Source: Flaveria trinervia
Lineage: Eukaryota > Streptophyta > Magnoliopsida > Asterales > Asteraceae
DNA: 64,000 bases
Direction of reading: 5' to 3'
Assembly (NCBI GenBank): GCA_025506515.1
Contig: CM046453.1
Coordinates: forward strand, 2,066,001-2,130,000
A program made the translations under genes and the position numbers. Shown here piece by piece: positions 55,338 through 64,000 of the stretch. The notes below the pieces were generated by a model. It was given only the letters and a program-made list of their open reading frames with translations. It did not search any database and had not been told where the DNA came from. How positions within the stretch are numbered: the stretch's first letter is position 1; each line of letters begins with the position of its first letter.

Positions 55338-58300
55338 ATGGCAACCATGAGTCTAAAACCCCGACATAACTGCGTCGCCTACCTCACGAAATCGGCCTTC
55401 TGGACAAAGTTTGATCACGCCATAGACCTAATGGCTGATTCTCAATATAATACAGTTCTGCTCTTAAACCCGACCATCTACCCAGAGTCACTCAGTCAGT
55501 TTTGGTCCAATGCCTACGTTCACACTGATGTGCCTACCGGAAATCATTCGTAGAGTGCTAAATTTACAAACAGACATACCAATGCCTACGTTCACACTGA
55601 TGTCCCAACCCTATAAATACCTGTCTTCTGCACCAGCTGTTCTAGCTGAGGTATACTCCAGGCATAACTCCGACCAATCTCTCAAAGAAGCTGCCCGTTT
55701 GCTCAAACCCAAGCAAAGGGAACCCACAGCTTCAACTGCCAGATCCAAAGTCCCCACCAAGCCAAAATCCAAACCCAAACAAGCTAATCAGGGAGATGAG
55801 TCCCCTGATGATGCTCCTGTACCACCCAAACAGGATAAACCTACTGGTTCAAACCCCCCAGTAGTGTTAACGACTCAACCAGCCACAGCCGCACAAGTAT
55901 CCTCTCAAAAGGATCCTGTTGCAACCACTTCAGGGGAAACCACATTGTTGAGACCTCTCTCACTTGAGGAGGTTATCATTGAAGAGCATCCTTCTACCCG
56001 GATGCAATCAGCTTCTATCCCCTCTCCCCATGCAAATGCCCCTTAAAGCCCAACCATTATAATTGCCAATGTGCTGACTCAGCTGCATGCCTCTCCTCCT
56101 CCCCTACAACCACCAACACAGGGGAGAACAACAACAATTGAGGAAGAGGATACACATGCTTCTGACAACCACAGCACCGGGGTTTAAATGTTCTATCTCC
56201 TAGTGTGGATATGGAGATCAGAACATCTGGTGAGGCTGCCACCTCTTCTGACTCAGCATATGATCAGACTGAGGTTGGTAACATAACTAAGACCTCACCA
56301 GAGGCAACAACTGATGAAGGACAAAGTCCTGAGGCTGGAAGTCCCCAGTTCCAAGACAAAGGGGCACATGCTACAACTGGTCTACACCCAGTGCATGTAC
56401 ATCCTGCTACAAGCAGGAGGTCAGGTGATTCAGCATCTGCTGATGATGACCTGGGCTTTTTCTATGATGTTCTTGCCCAGAACACAATCCTAGAGGAGGA
56501 AGTCAGTAGGCTGCAAAAACTACTTGACCAACTCTCTCAAGGAGAAAGACCATCTGCTACCACATCAACCCAACCGATGGCACCTTCCTCTGAAGGTCCC
56601 TTAAACACACAGCCACTACAAAATTCTCAGCCACCTGCTCTGTTTCTGGCACCATTTCTCAGGACCAAAACCCCCCTGAGCAAATGGATGCTATCCCTCA
56701 AAATCCCCTATCTCTCATCACACCGCAACTAACCGAATTTGTTATTAAAACTGTTGATGAGAGACTTTCTTCTGTCTTACAACCCTGGTGGAGGATGTAC
56801 TGAGCCAACAACTTTCTGCTACTCAATCCCTTGCAACCAATGCATCCAAAAAGGGGGAGATTTCAGCAGTGAAAGCTAAAAGAAAGAGGATGGAGAAGGA
56901 GAGAGAGAAAGAGAAGGATAAAGAGGTGGAAAAAGAGAAGGATTGTGTGTATGAGGCCGAAAAAGAGAAGGAGAATGTGATTGAGAAGGGAGCTGAAATT
57001 GAAAAAGTACATGAAAGTCAAAAAGATTTTCATGTCACATACAAGAAAAAGAAGAGTGCTGAGAAAGAGAAAAACTTGAACGAAATGGTTAAAGGGGTTG
57101 ATGCTGAACACAGCAGATCAATGGACAATATCATTGATCAGCTGTTTAGGCAAGGTTTCGACACTGAAAAGCTGGATTCTGAAATAAGAAGATTAGAGAT
57201 CGAAGAGATCCAACAAAGATGGGCCAGCTACAGCACTATGGATAGAGAGAGACTTGAGATCATGATCAGATTTATCAGCAAATACCTTGGGAGATCATTG
57301 ATCGAAGTAAAATCATGGACCATGGACAGAATCTTGGCCATAACCTCCAAGATCTGTTCGTCTAAAGCATACACTAAGGGTTTAGTAGTCGAAGCTTTGA
57401 ATGAAGCAGGAGCAGGGAGCAGGACTGAGCTAGCCAAACACTCAAAAGCCACACTCACCTCAAAATGCTAACTCAGCCTGTCAACATTCCCTCTCCAAAA
57501 CAACCACAACCACAACCCACAAGACCAACTCCCTTACCCTCAAAACCAACAGCCGATGATGCACCTAAGCAGAAGAAGAGAAGGGTGTTGAGGCTTGTGG
57601 AAGAAGAAGAAAATGATGATGAAGAAGATAGGCTGCCGATCTCAGCTGTTCTGCAGTTGCCTAAGGCCAAAGATCTCTCTCTTGCAATAACTCCTGAGCA
57701 ACAAAGAGATGCAATCAAAGTGAAATTGGAAGAAGAAGAACAACACAGATTGCACGATGAAGAGTTATTGAGGAGAGTAGATAAAGCATATGCAGCCACT
57801 TCCTCCATCATCAATATGAAAAAACAAGCTCAGAGGATCTATACTCTTAGACATACTTTTCAGTATGTGAAAGAAAGAGTAAGAATTTGGCCTGATTCTA
57901 GGGTGGCTCACAGAATACAAAAGAAAAACATCCCTCAGAGATACAGTGGTCAAGTCAAAAAGATTGTAGATGAAGTGATCTCCTTGGCCATTGTAGTTTC
58001 ACCTGGGAAATCCTGGAAGATTTCAAAAAGGCCTACACCTCAAACATGCCTCCACAAAAGATGCTAGAGAACAGAATGATCAAAAAGGGGCTGGTGTATA
58101 AGAGGCTGAATGAGATCAGAAAGGATGAGTTACCACTGCTGTTAGAAGGTCATCATCCTGATGAATTTGCTTACAGACAGATTATAACAGTGGTACTCAA
58201 AAATGGAAAACAGGTCAAATTCCTGTCTGAGTACTATGGGCCTGAAGGATTCTTCGATGGTGAGGCAGAGGAGCTCACCATGGAGGAACAAATTGTATTT

Positions 58301-58348
58301 TTGGAGGCCTACACCAGGGAATCCTACAAGCTCATAGTTGGGAAGTGA
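55338..58348 (+). pseudogene. Sirevirus extra ORF (element D), broken and lacking its core
   Basis: The ATG at 55338 starts MATMSLKPRHNCVAYLTKSA, matching in pattern the start of the S extra ORF. Near 55550 a local duplication replaces the conserved core kept by S (HPFSFSRMIF...YPRFMQMIID). The rest is a Pro/Ser/Thr-rich linker (to about 56730), a charged Lys/Glu coiled coil (KEREKEKDKEVEKEKD, about 56880-57080), an acidic patch (VEEEENDDEED near 57600) and a helical C-terminus (AYRQIITVVLKNGKQVKFLS) ending at 58348. At least five frame changes. The function is unknown: no transmembrane segment suggests an envelope, and no enzyme motif is seen. Confidence 0.7.
56848..56863 (+). other. Second PPT-like motif inside the D extra ORF
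   Basis: AAAAAGGGGGAGATTT, close to the AAGGGGGAGA motif known in several copies upstream of Sirevirus 3' LTRs. It lies about 1.7 kb before the 3' LTR. Confidence 0.5.
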
Positions 58349-58566
58349 GTCTCATGGATGGGGGAACAGCTCAGTGTCCAATTCCCCAATACAGAGCTCC
58401 CATCCATACATTGCCAACCAAATCATCAAAGACTCATTCCCAAGCCAGTGCTTATATGGGTCATCTTCTCAACTGATCAAGAAGGAAAAAGACCAACCAT
58501 TCTGCCAACAATAAGTGGGAAAATAAATCAATTAGAGGTTTTGGCTGCATTGGTTCAGGGGGAGTT
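58349..58566 (+). other. 3' untranslated part and PPT of D
   Basis: Short noncoding stretch ending with AGGGGGAGTT (58557-58566), the polypurine tract that directly precedes the 3' LTR. Confidence 0.8.
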
Positions 58567-59468
58567 TGTTGGACCAAAAGAACCAATGAGCCAAGATCAG
58601 AAAACCTCTAAGTCCCACATGATATCACAACAACTGCTGAAGGCTTCATCAGCAGTTTGACAAGTGCTGAAGACTTCAACAGCTGAAGATCAAGTACTGA
58701 AGACTTCAACAGCTGAAGACTAAAGTACCGAAGCTCAACAGCTGAAGAATACAAGTGCTGAAGCTGAAGACCAAAGTACTGAAGTACAACAGCTGAAGAG
58801 TCCACAAGTGCTGAAGATCAACAACTGATGTACAAAGTCTGAAGACAAAGACTGAAGACATCAGCTGATGACATCTACTGAAGTCATCAGCTGATGAAAC
58901 GTCTGAAGTTCAAGTCTGAAGACCAAATGCTAAAGTTTCAGTAGTTTGTCACAACAGTTGAAGAGTACTTCTTCAGTAGTTGTGATATCAGTAGTTTTAT
59001 GTTTTTACTTTCAGTAGTTTTGTAAAACGACTGAAGAGCTTTTTCTTCAGTCGTTGTAGTTTCAGTAGTTTCTTTTCAGTAGTTGTAGTAACTGATAACA
59101 CTTAGTATTTTTGTGAGAAGATGTCAGCTATTTTGACATCTTCAGTAGTTGTCTTTCAGTTGTTTAAATAATTCTGTTAGATGTCACTATCAAGTGACAT
59201 CAGCAGACGTCACATCTCCAATATAAGGAATGTTCCACCATGACATTCCTATATAAGGGATGATTGACCTGATTGTATGTGTGACATTTTGCCACCACGA
59301 AAGCGTGTGATTGAATGAAATGTTCTTTTTGCAGGAACTTTCTCTCTCTATAACTAATTCTGTTCATTGCAATATCTTTGGTATTCTTGCTTGAATTGTG
59401 CTAGTTAGTACTCTATTCCGCTGCTGAAATCATTCGAATCGATCAAACTAGATGCTGAGATCCTATCA
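58567..59468 (+). mobile_element. Element D 3' LTR (902 bp)
   Basis: Same length and ends as the 5' LTR. The differences I see are single-base changes and no indels. It ends at the TSD copy GAAAT (59469-59473). Confidence 0.95.
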
Positions 59469-59473
59469 GAAAT

Positions 59474-60256
59474 CTTAGTTTTAATACTCAATCACATAAT
59501 GATTAAACATAACCAAAATCATAGAATATCAACATCAAGTTTAAACATAATCAAACCATTTAAATGATAAAATCATAAATTGAATCCAAAAAAACTTAAA
59601 TGGTTTAAGATCTAATCCCAAATCTAGGTTACAACTAAGAAAAATAGAAACTTGCATAAACTCGTCCCCCGAAGTGAGTCACAATCGATTTAGCCTTGCC
59701 TCATCATTGAATCTTCAACGCTAATTGACCGAATCTTGTAGAATTGATGATGTTGATGATGAAGGAGCTTGAGAATGATCAAATATGGTTGATTTTCGTC
59801 CGAAAATAGTTTTTTCAAAGTTTTTAAGTCGAATTAGAGGTTTTTCCTTTTAAATCCCTTCAATTTAGGTCAGACCTTAAAAAAATCTCGGACCCCGGTG
59901 TTGGTGGCGCCTATGGAGGTGTTAGTAGCGCCACCTCCCTCTGAAAACTTGATTTTAATTTGTAACTTTTCGAGACCTTTCCGTTGATAGGTCGTGTGTC
60001 CCGTAACTCTTTTCCTAGCTCAAGTTATGTCCGTTTTAAGATACCGTTGTCGTGAAACTTCGGTTTATCATATCTTTACTTCTTGAGCTCCAATTCTTGT
60101 CCCGTTTCTTCCGATTTATCCGTATTCTTCACGTTGGACCTACAAGAACAAAATAATCCCAAAAGTAACTCTATTTATCATAAATTTATCATAAAATAAT
60201 CCCGTTTCTTCCGATTTATCCGTATTCTTCACGTTGAACTTTCACCCCCGATCACA
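59474..60256 (-). mobile_element. Element E 3' LTR, part next to the PPT
   Basis: Resumes the E LTR after the D insertion. Includes a duplicated block (CCCGTTTCTTCCGATTTATCC at 60101-60122 and 60202-60223, with CGTATTCTTCACGTTG). On the minus strand the LTR start is TGTGATCGGGGG at 60256. Total LTR length without D is about 1.2 kb. Confidence 0.75.
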
Positions 60257-60292
60257 ATCCCCACACTTACCTTTTGCTTGTCCTCAAGCAAA
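60257..60292 (-). other. Polypurine tract region of element E
   Basis: Minus strand: TTGCTTGAGGACAAGCAAAA, then GGTAAGTGTGGGGAT before the LTR. GCTTGAGGACAAGC plus a GTGTGGGG tract is a strong landmark of Athila/Tat elements. Confidence 0.85.
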
Positions 60293-61570
60293 GCTCAATT
60301 GTAATTGATAAAACCATCATTGAAAATATACATCACTAGTCATTTATTAAAAATAAATTAAGGTCCAAGGTCATGCCCTTATTCATAAGATTTACATCGT
60401 TCAATAGATTTACATTCTAGCAAATCATTTATAGGCAAAATAAGACATCACCCAACTAAAATTAACATGATTTTGATTTTTAATCTCATGTACACACCCC
60501 TCACAATAATGCGCTCTTCTCAGTTTATATATGGACTAGTAAAGTATGTACTAGTGTAATCACTCAATAACCAATATACCATCTTGTACACATAAGTTTG
60601 TATAGCAATCACGTCTCCACCACCTGCATAGATCTTGCACACATCTAAAGGACTTACGGGTTTTTTTGGGCTTAGGTACGGGTAGGAATATTTTGGCTTT
60701 TAAAAGTGGCTAACACAATTAGAGTTGTAAACCAAATCATTAAATCATCCTTATCAAGATGAATCACAAAGCTACTCACTTTAACCTTTTTGAACAATGC
60801 TTTTTCTTCAACCTCTCTTTTTTTTTCTTTTTTTGGTTTTTTTTTTTGCTTTTTTTGTTTTTTTTTGTTTTTTTGTTTTTTTTTTGTTTTTTTTGATGGC
60901 TTAACGATCAGTTATCAACTAAGAACTTGGGCTTGATTTCTTGGTTTTAACAAAAGAATGGTTTAAGGCTCAACATGGCTACTAAGGTTAGGATGGATAA
61001 CAATAACAAATGATAACAAGTAAATGGGTTTCTAAATTGCCTTTTTCATTTATGTGCAAAACTTTGCTTGTAGTCTTGATATGCACCAAACAATACAAGT
61101 TCTGCGACAAGAATGGTATATGGCCTACCCTCAACAAATGAATATATAATTGTGTTTTAAGTAATAGGCTTGAAATCTCACCAAGTATGAATTTAGGCTA
61201 CCGATATGCACATGAGTTTATTGTATCAAAACCTGTCAACCCTACCCAGGCATCCATCACATTTCCAAAAATAACCTGCTAGCGTGAATTTAAAGGCATT
61301 TGTAACATCATGACCCAAATTCCAAGTTCATCAACCATAGATCAACATTTGAGTTTTTTTTTACCATAACAGACATACCTCTAGATGCACACCTTCCCAC
61401 ATACATTGTTATTGTTTAACACCCCCCAATCACAGATTAAACACACCAAAAGAAAAACGAAGAAAATAAAAGAAAGCATAAGGTGTTTGACATGACACAG
61501 ATAGAATGGAGAAACACATGACCTGGTCAAATGATCAGAGAGTGTCCTGATCTTATCCAAATGGAGGTCT
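60293..61570 (-). other. 3' untranslated part of element E
   Basis: No coding signal. Contains a T-rich block on the plus strand (60808-60893, runs of T with single G or C). This is A-rich on the element strand. Confidence 0.55.
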
Positions 61571-61726
61571 AGGCAGTGGTGGTCAAAAAAAAGATTCCAT
61601 CAAACTTTGGTGCATGGCGTGCATGTCAAGGCTTCTGGCTTCTCCCGTTGCATGTGAGCTTCCATCAGGAGTTGTATCCCTTGGCACCCACTTTGATGGT
61701 TGAGCTTGTGGCTACCTCTCATATTG

Positions 61727-63304
61727 TTACGCTGGCATGTATTCTGGTAGCGTACTCCAATCCACCGATTGTGGATGAGCTTGATACGGCAGCCCTGCAT
61801 GGTAATCATTATTGTGGTGAACCTGCTCCTCATACAAAAAATAGCCATTCATAGATCGTTCTCGTGCATATGCGGCATCCTGCGCATACATCCTCATATC
61901 ATCACGTAGCTCTCTATCGCGTTGCTCTTGCGCTGCCCATGCGTCCCTCATTTGTTGTTCATACTCATGTGTCCTACTGTCATAACTCTCTATCCACCTT
62001 CGTCAAGTTTCCCTTTCGCTAGACTGCTCGTCATATATGTGCGTTGATCCAAAGTCCATCCGAGAATCCAAATGGTCTAGCTCTAACAACTGCTTCCTGT
62101 ATTTCTTCTTCCTTAGTTTAGGTCCTAGTATCAGCACCCCTATCCTCAAGTGCCCCCACACTACCTTGTCCCATTGTTATATCATCTGTATGTTCATGGT
62201 GAGGTACATCATCTCGCCTCACCATCAACACTCGACCACTATCATTGTCCCTTAGTTGATAATGAGTAGCGGTCTTCTTGTATTCCCATGACTAGCCTCC
62301 TAATCGATTAAGTTTGAACTTCAAAATAGTGATTGGAATGGCTAACGCATCATTGGACACGACCTTCTGCTTACGCAACATCATAGTAATTAGTCGACAA
62401 TGTGGGATCATCAATCGGGCCCTGCTTTCATGACTTTCCCAAATGTTTATCATCACCAATTATCAGTAGCACAACATGTTTCTACGGGTGAGGAGGGCAT
62501 GAAGTACTCTTAACTCATAGTGTCTCACCTTTCCTCTATCAGAAATTCTAGGGATCACATTCTTGCTTAGGATCACTGTTAACAATTTTGGTGAAATCTT
62601 CATATTGCTCTTATTCATGTTATCAGAGTCCAGTGCAATAATAGGGATAACAAATACATTATTCAATGCCTCTCCTAGGTAATCTCCAGTTGGTATTTCT
62701 AAGATGGAGCTTTCATGTAAATATTTGTACCACCCAGGTGCAGTATCAAACTTGGCCATTTGTGATATTGTCTGAAAGGACATAACCATTATTTTCCCCC
62801 AACCTTCCTAGTTAATGTTATGGTGTGTGGAGGGTTTGATCCATATTTTTTCACCAAGGTAGACATCCATTCCATGATCTGATTCACATAAACATGCGGG
62901 CGGTCCATCTTGACAAATGTCAGTACTTCTCTCCACCCCAATCTTTCAAAACATTCGACCACGCCAAACATTCAGAATTATGGTAATTCCATAGGTCTCT
63001 CACAAACCATGAATGGTGTGAGATCGTTTTTGCCCTTGAATTTATCCATGTATAGTTGTGGTTGCATTTCTCATGGAAATTTGGACAAGGGTTTCTTGTA
63101 CTCCGTCCAGACCGGATTCCCATCAAAGTCATAGTCAATGTCATCGCCACTGGCGTTAGTGTTCATTGCTTCGTCTGTTTCGTTGTTAGAGCTTGTTTTG
63201 CTTATGGTGCATGTGCTTCGCCTTGCACATTTTCCGGAAGGTTCCGATGACGAGGCAACAACTTTGCCTTTTCCTCTAGAGGTTGATTCCTTGGTGTGTG
63301 GCAT
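61727..63304 (-). pseudogene. Post-pol ORF of element E (ATHILA-type, unknown function), broken
   Basis: Segments on the minus strand in changing frames: MPHTKESTSRGKGKVVASSS (63304-63071), with DYDFDGNPVWTEYKKPLSKF; FERLGWREVLTFVKMDRPHV and VNQIMEWMSTLVKKYGSNPP (62971-62789); VMSFQTISQMAKFDTAPGWY, LLTVILSKNVIPRISDRGKV and HYELRVLHALLT (62789-62463); further pieces with stops to about 62040; and a final RDAWAAQEQRDRELRDDMRM part (61951-61727). The block resembles the extra ORF placed after pol in Athila-type elements (from memory). A role as envelope has been suggested for such ORFs, but I see no clear membrane segment. Frame breaks near 63080, 62985 and 62790, and several stops. Confidence 0.6.
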
Positions 63305-63790
63305 TTTCCCTTGGCATAATGTGACACTTTTAGATGAAAAAGAAGAAGGATGGAGTGAATTGTAATGAAAAACCCCAAATTTTTTGAACGTTAAACTCTC
63401 TTTATCTCTTAAACAAGTGAGAATCTTGCAAAACTAACCGGAGAGATGTGATCCTCTCGGAAAACTAAGCAATATGCGCCTTATGAGCCATGGTTCTCCC
63501 CACACTTGAGTGTTTGAATGGTCGTGTATAGAACAAGGAAGAGTCACCTGATAGATAGAGAATAAAGCATACATAAAAATAAATACATAGGAAGGTAAGT
63601 TCTAAACTCACTTTTGTAGGAATCACGGTTGCATTTAGCATATACAACAAGCCTTTTAAACCACTCAGTAAACCTGAGTGGACGAGTGAAGTCTTATGAG
63701 GGTTTCTAGGGAACATACCCACAAAGTTCTCCGAGGTGCCTCCCGGAAAGCGCTAAGTTTTAAGTCTTCAGCCAGACCGTTACCTGATCC
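63305..63790 (-). other. Spacer between integrase and post-pol ORF of E
   Basis: AT-rich, about 490 bp. A frame at 63465-63722 has no motif and is not called. I see no other feature. Confidence 0.45.
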
Positions 63791-64000
63791 TTACTCATCA
63801 GTCGTGTATGTTGGCGCACTTACCAAGAAGCTCACCAACTCGTCTTCATTTCCGCTCACATCCTTACTGTCCGGGTAGTGTTTTAATTGATGCCCGTTCA
63901 CCGTGTGTCGCACACCATCCTTAGGGTCTTCGATCTCAACGTCGCAAAATTTACCAACCCGAATCACAACGTATGGTCCCATCCATTTGCTTTTCAACTT
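63791..64000 (-). pseudogene. Ty3/gypsy integrase C-terminus (element E), runs off the window
   Basis: The visible end reads KSKWMGPYVVIRVGKFCDVE, a GPY/F-type block, then DPKDGVRHTVNGHQLKHY and a short acidic tail stopping at 63791. The NGHxLK word followed by a short tail, with no chromodomain, fits Athila/Tat integrases. The catalytic core lies to the right of the window. This visible piece has an open frame, so the pseudogene label is by association with the rest of E. Confidence 0.75.

Larger units (their letters stand above)
47097..59468 (+). mobile_element. Element D: complete Sirevirus-type Ty1/copia retrotransposon, 12,372 bp
   Basis: Both LTRs are 902 bp (47097-47998 and 58567-59468), begin TGTTGGACC and end CCTATCA. 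TSD GAAAT is perfect (47092-47096, 59469-59473). PBS TGGTATCAGAGC is two bases after the 5' LTR and the PPT touches the 3' LTR. Order: gag with coiled coil and CCHC knuckles, protease, integrase, RT, RNase H, a dyad-array spacer and an extra ORF. By eye I count about 16 differences between the LTRs (near 1.8 percent), so insertion is fairly recent. gag has two in-frame stops and pol several breaks. Confidence 0.95.
46673..64000 (-). mobile_element. Element E: Athila/Tat-like Ty3/gypsy element, 3' part
   Basis: On the minus strand the window shows the end of integrase (64000-63791), a broken post-pol ORF region (63304-61727), a long 3' untranslated part, a PPT with GCTTGAGGACAAGC (60292-60257) and a 3' LTR. 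The LTR runs 60256-59474 and 47096-46673 and is split by element D. The LTR end on the plus strand is TGTTAATTAAAC at 46673, flanked by GTAGG. The matching TSD copy lies outside the window. The rest of pol, gag and the 5' LTR are to the right. The PPT word and the integrase end point to the Athila/Tat branch (from memory). Confidence 0.8.

Noticed and set aside
60808..60893. T-rich block as a poly(A) tail of a LINE or SINE on the minus strand
   Set aside because: It lies in the 3' untranslated part of element E, has no TSD, and is interrupted by regular G/C bases.

Overview
The window looks like nuclear DNA of a flowering plant, and I see no sign of a bacterial or viral replicon. It is AT-rich. 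It holds Ty1/copia and Ty3/gypsy LTR retrotransposons, a CACTA element, a hAT MITE and three decayed host genes. The two Sirevirus-type copia elements carry an extra ORF after pol that I associate from memory with Asteraceae. The family guess (Asteraceae) is therefore inference.

Layout, left to right. 1-~7690: 3' part of a minus-strand Sirevirus-type copia element (S): RT, RNase H, spacer, repeat arrays, extra ORF. A 2150-bp gypsy solo LTR (F, 3785-5934, TSD ACAAC) sits in its spacer. ~7690-28480: a nest. Gypsy element A (plus strand, truncated at both ends: integrase, PPT, 3' LTR) is split inside its LTR by gypsy element B (9998-27539, minus strand, TSD GGCTT). B is split inside its own 3' LTR by gypsy element C (10687-19105, plus strand, TSD TAGAG). 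28480-46672: host-like DNA with LTR relics, a CACTA element (30618-32309), a hAT MITE (33394-33827, TSD GTTGTTGT), a copia relic, an LRR receptor-kinase pseudogene (36165-37894), a broken multi-pass membrane protein gene (42413-44695) and a B3-domain pseudogene (45587-46279, minus). 46673-64000: 3' part of a minus-strand Athila/Tat-like gypsy element (E) whose LTR is split by a complete 12,372-bp Sirevirus (D, 47097-59468, TSD GAAAT, two 902-bp LTRs).

No gene set forms a host pathway. The coding content is mostly gag, protease, reverse transcriptase, RNase H and integrase of elements that no longer have open frames. Every long gene, including the host ones, carries frameshifts or stops. These may be decay or uncorrected assembly errors, and the sequence alone cannot decide.

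The most interesting signals are in the regulatory parts of the elements. The extra Sirevirus ORF has a TATA box of its own. Arrays of short dyads lie between pol and that ORF in both Sireviruses. LTRs of one gypsy family carry minisatellites at fixed offsets but with changing units. LTRs of the A/C family contain tRNA-like Pol III boxes. Two gag/pol boundaries carry intron-like segments, one flanked by a 5-bp duplication.
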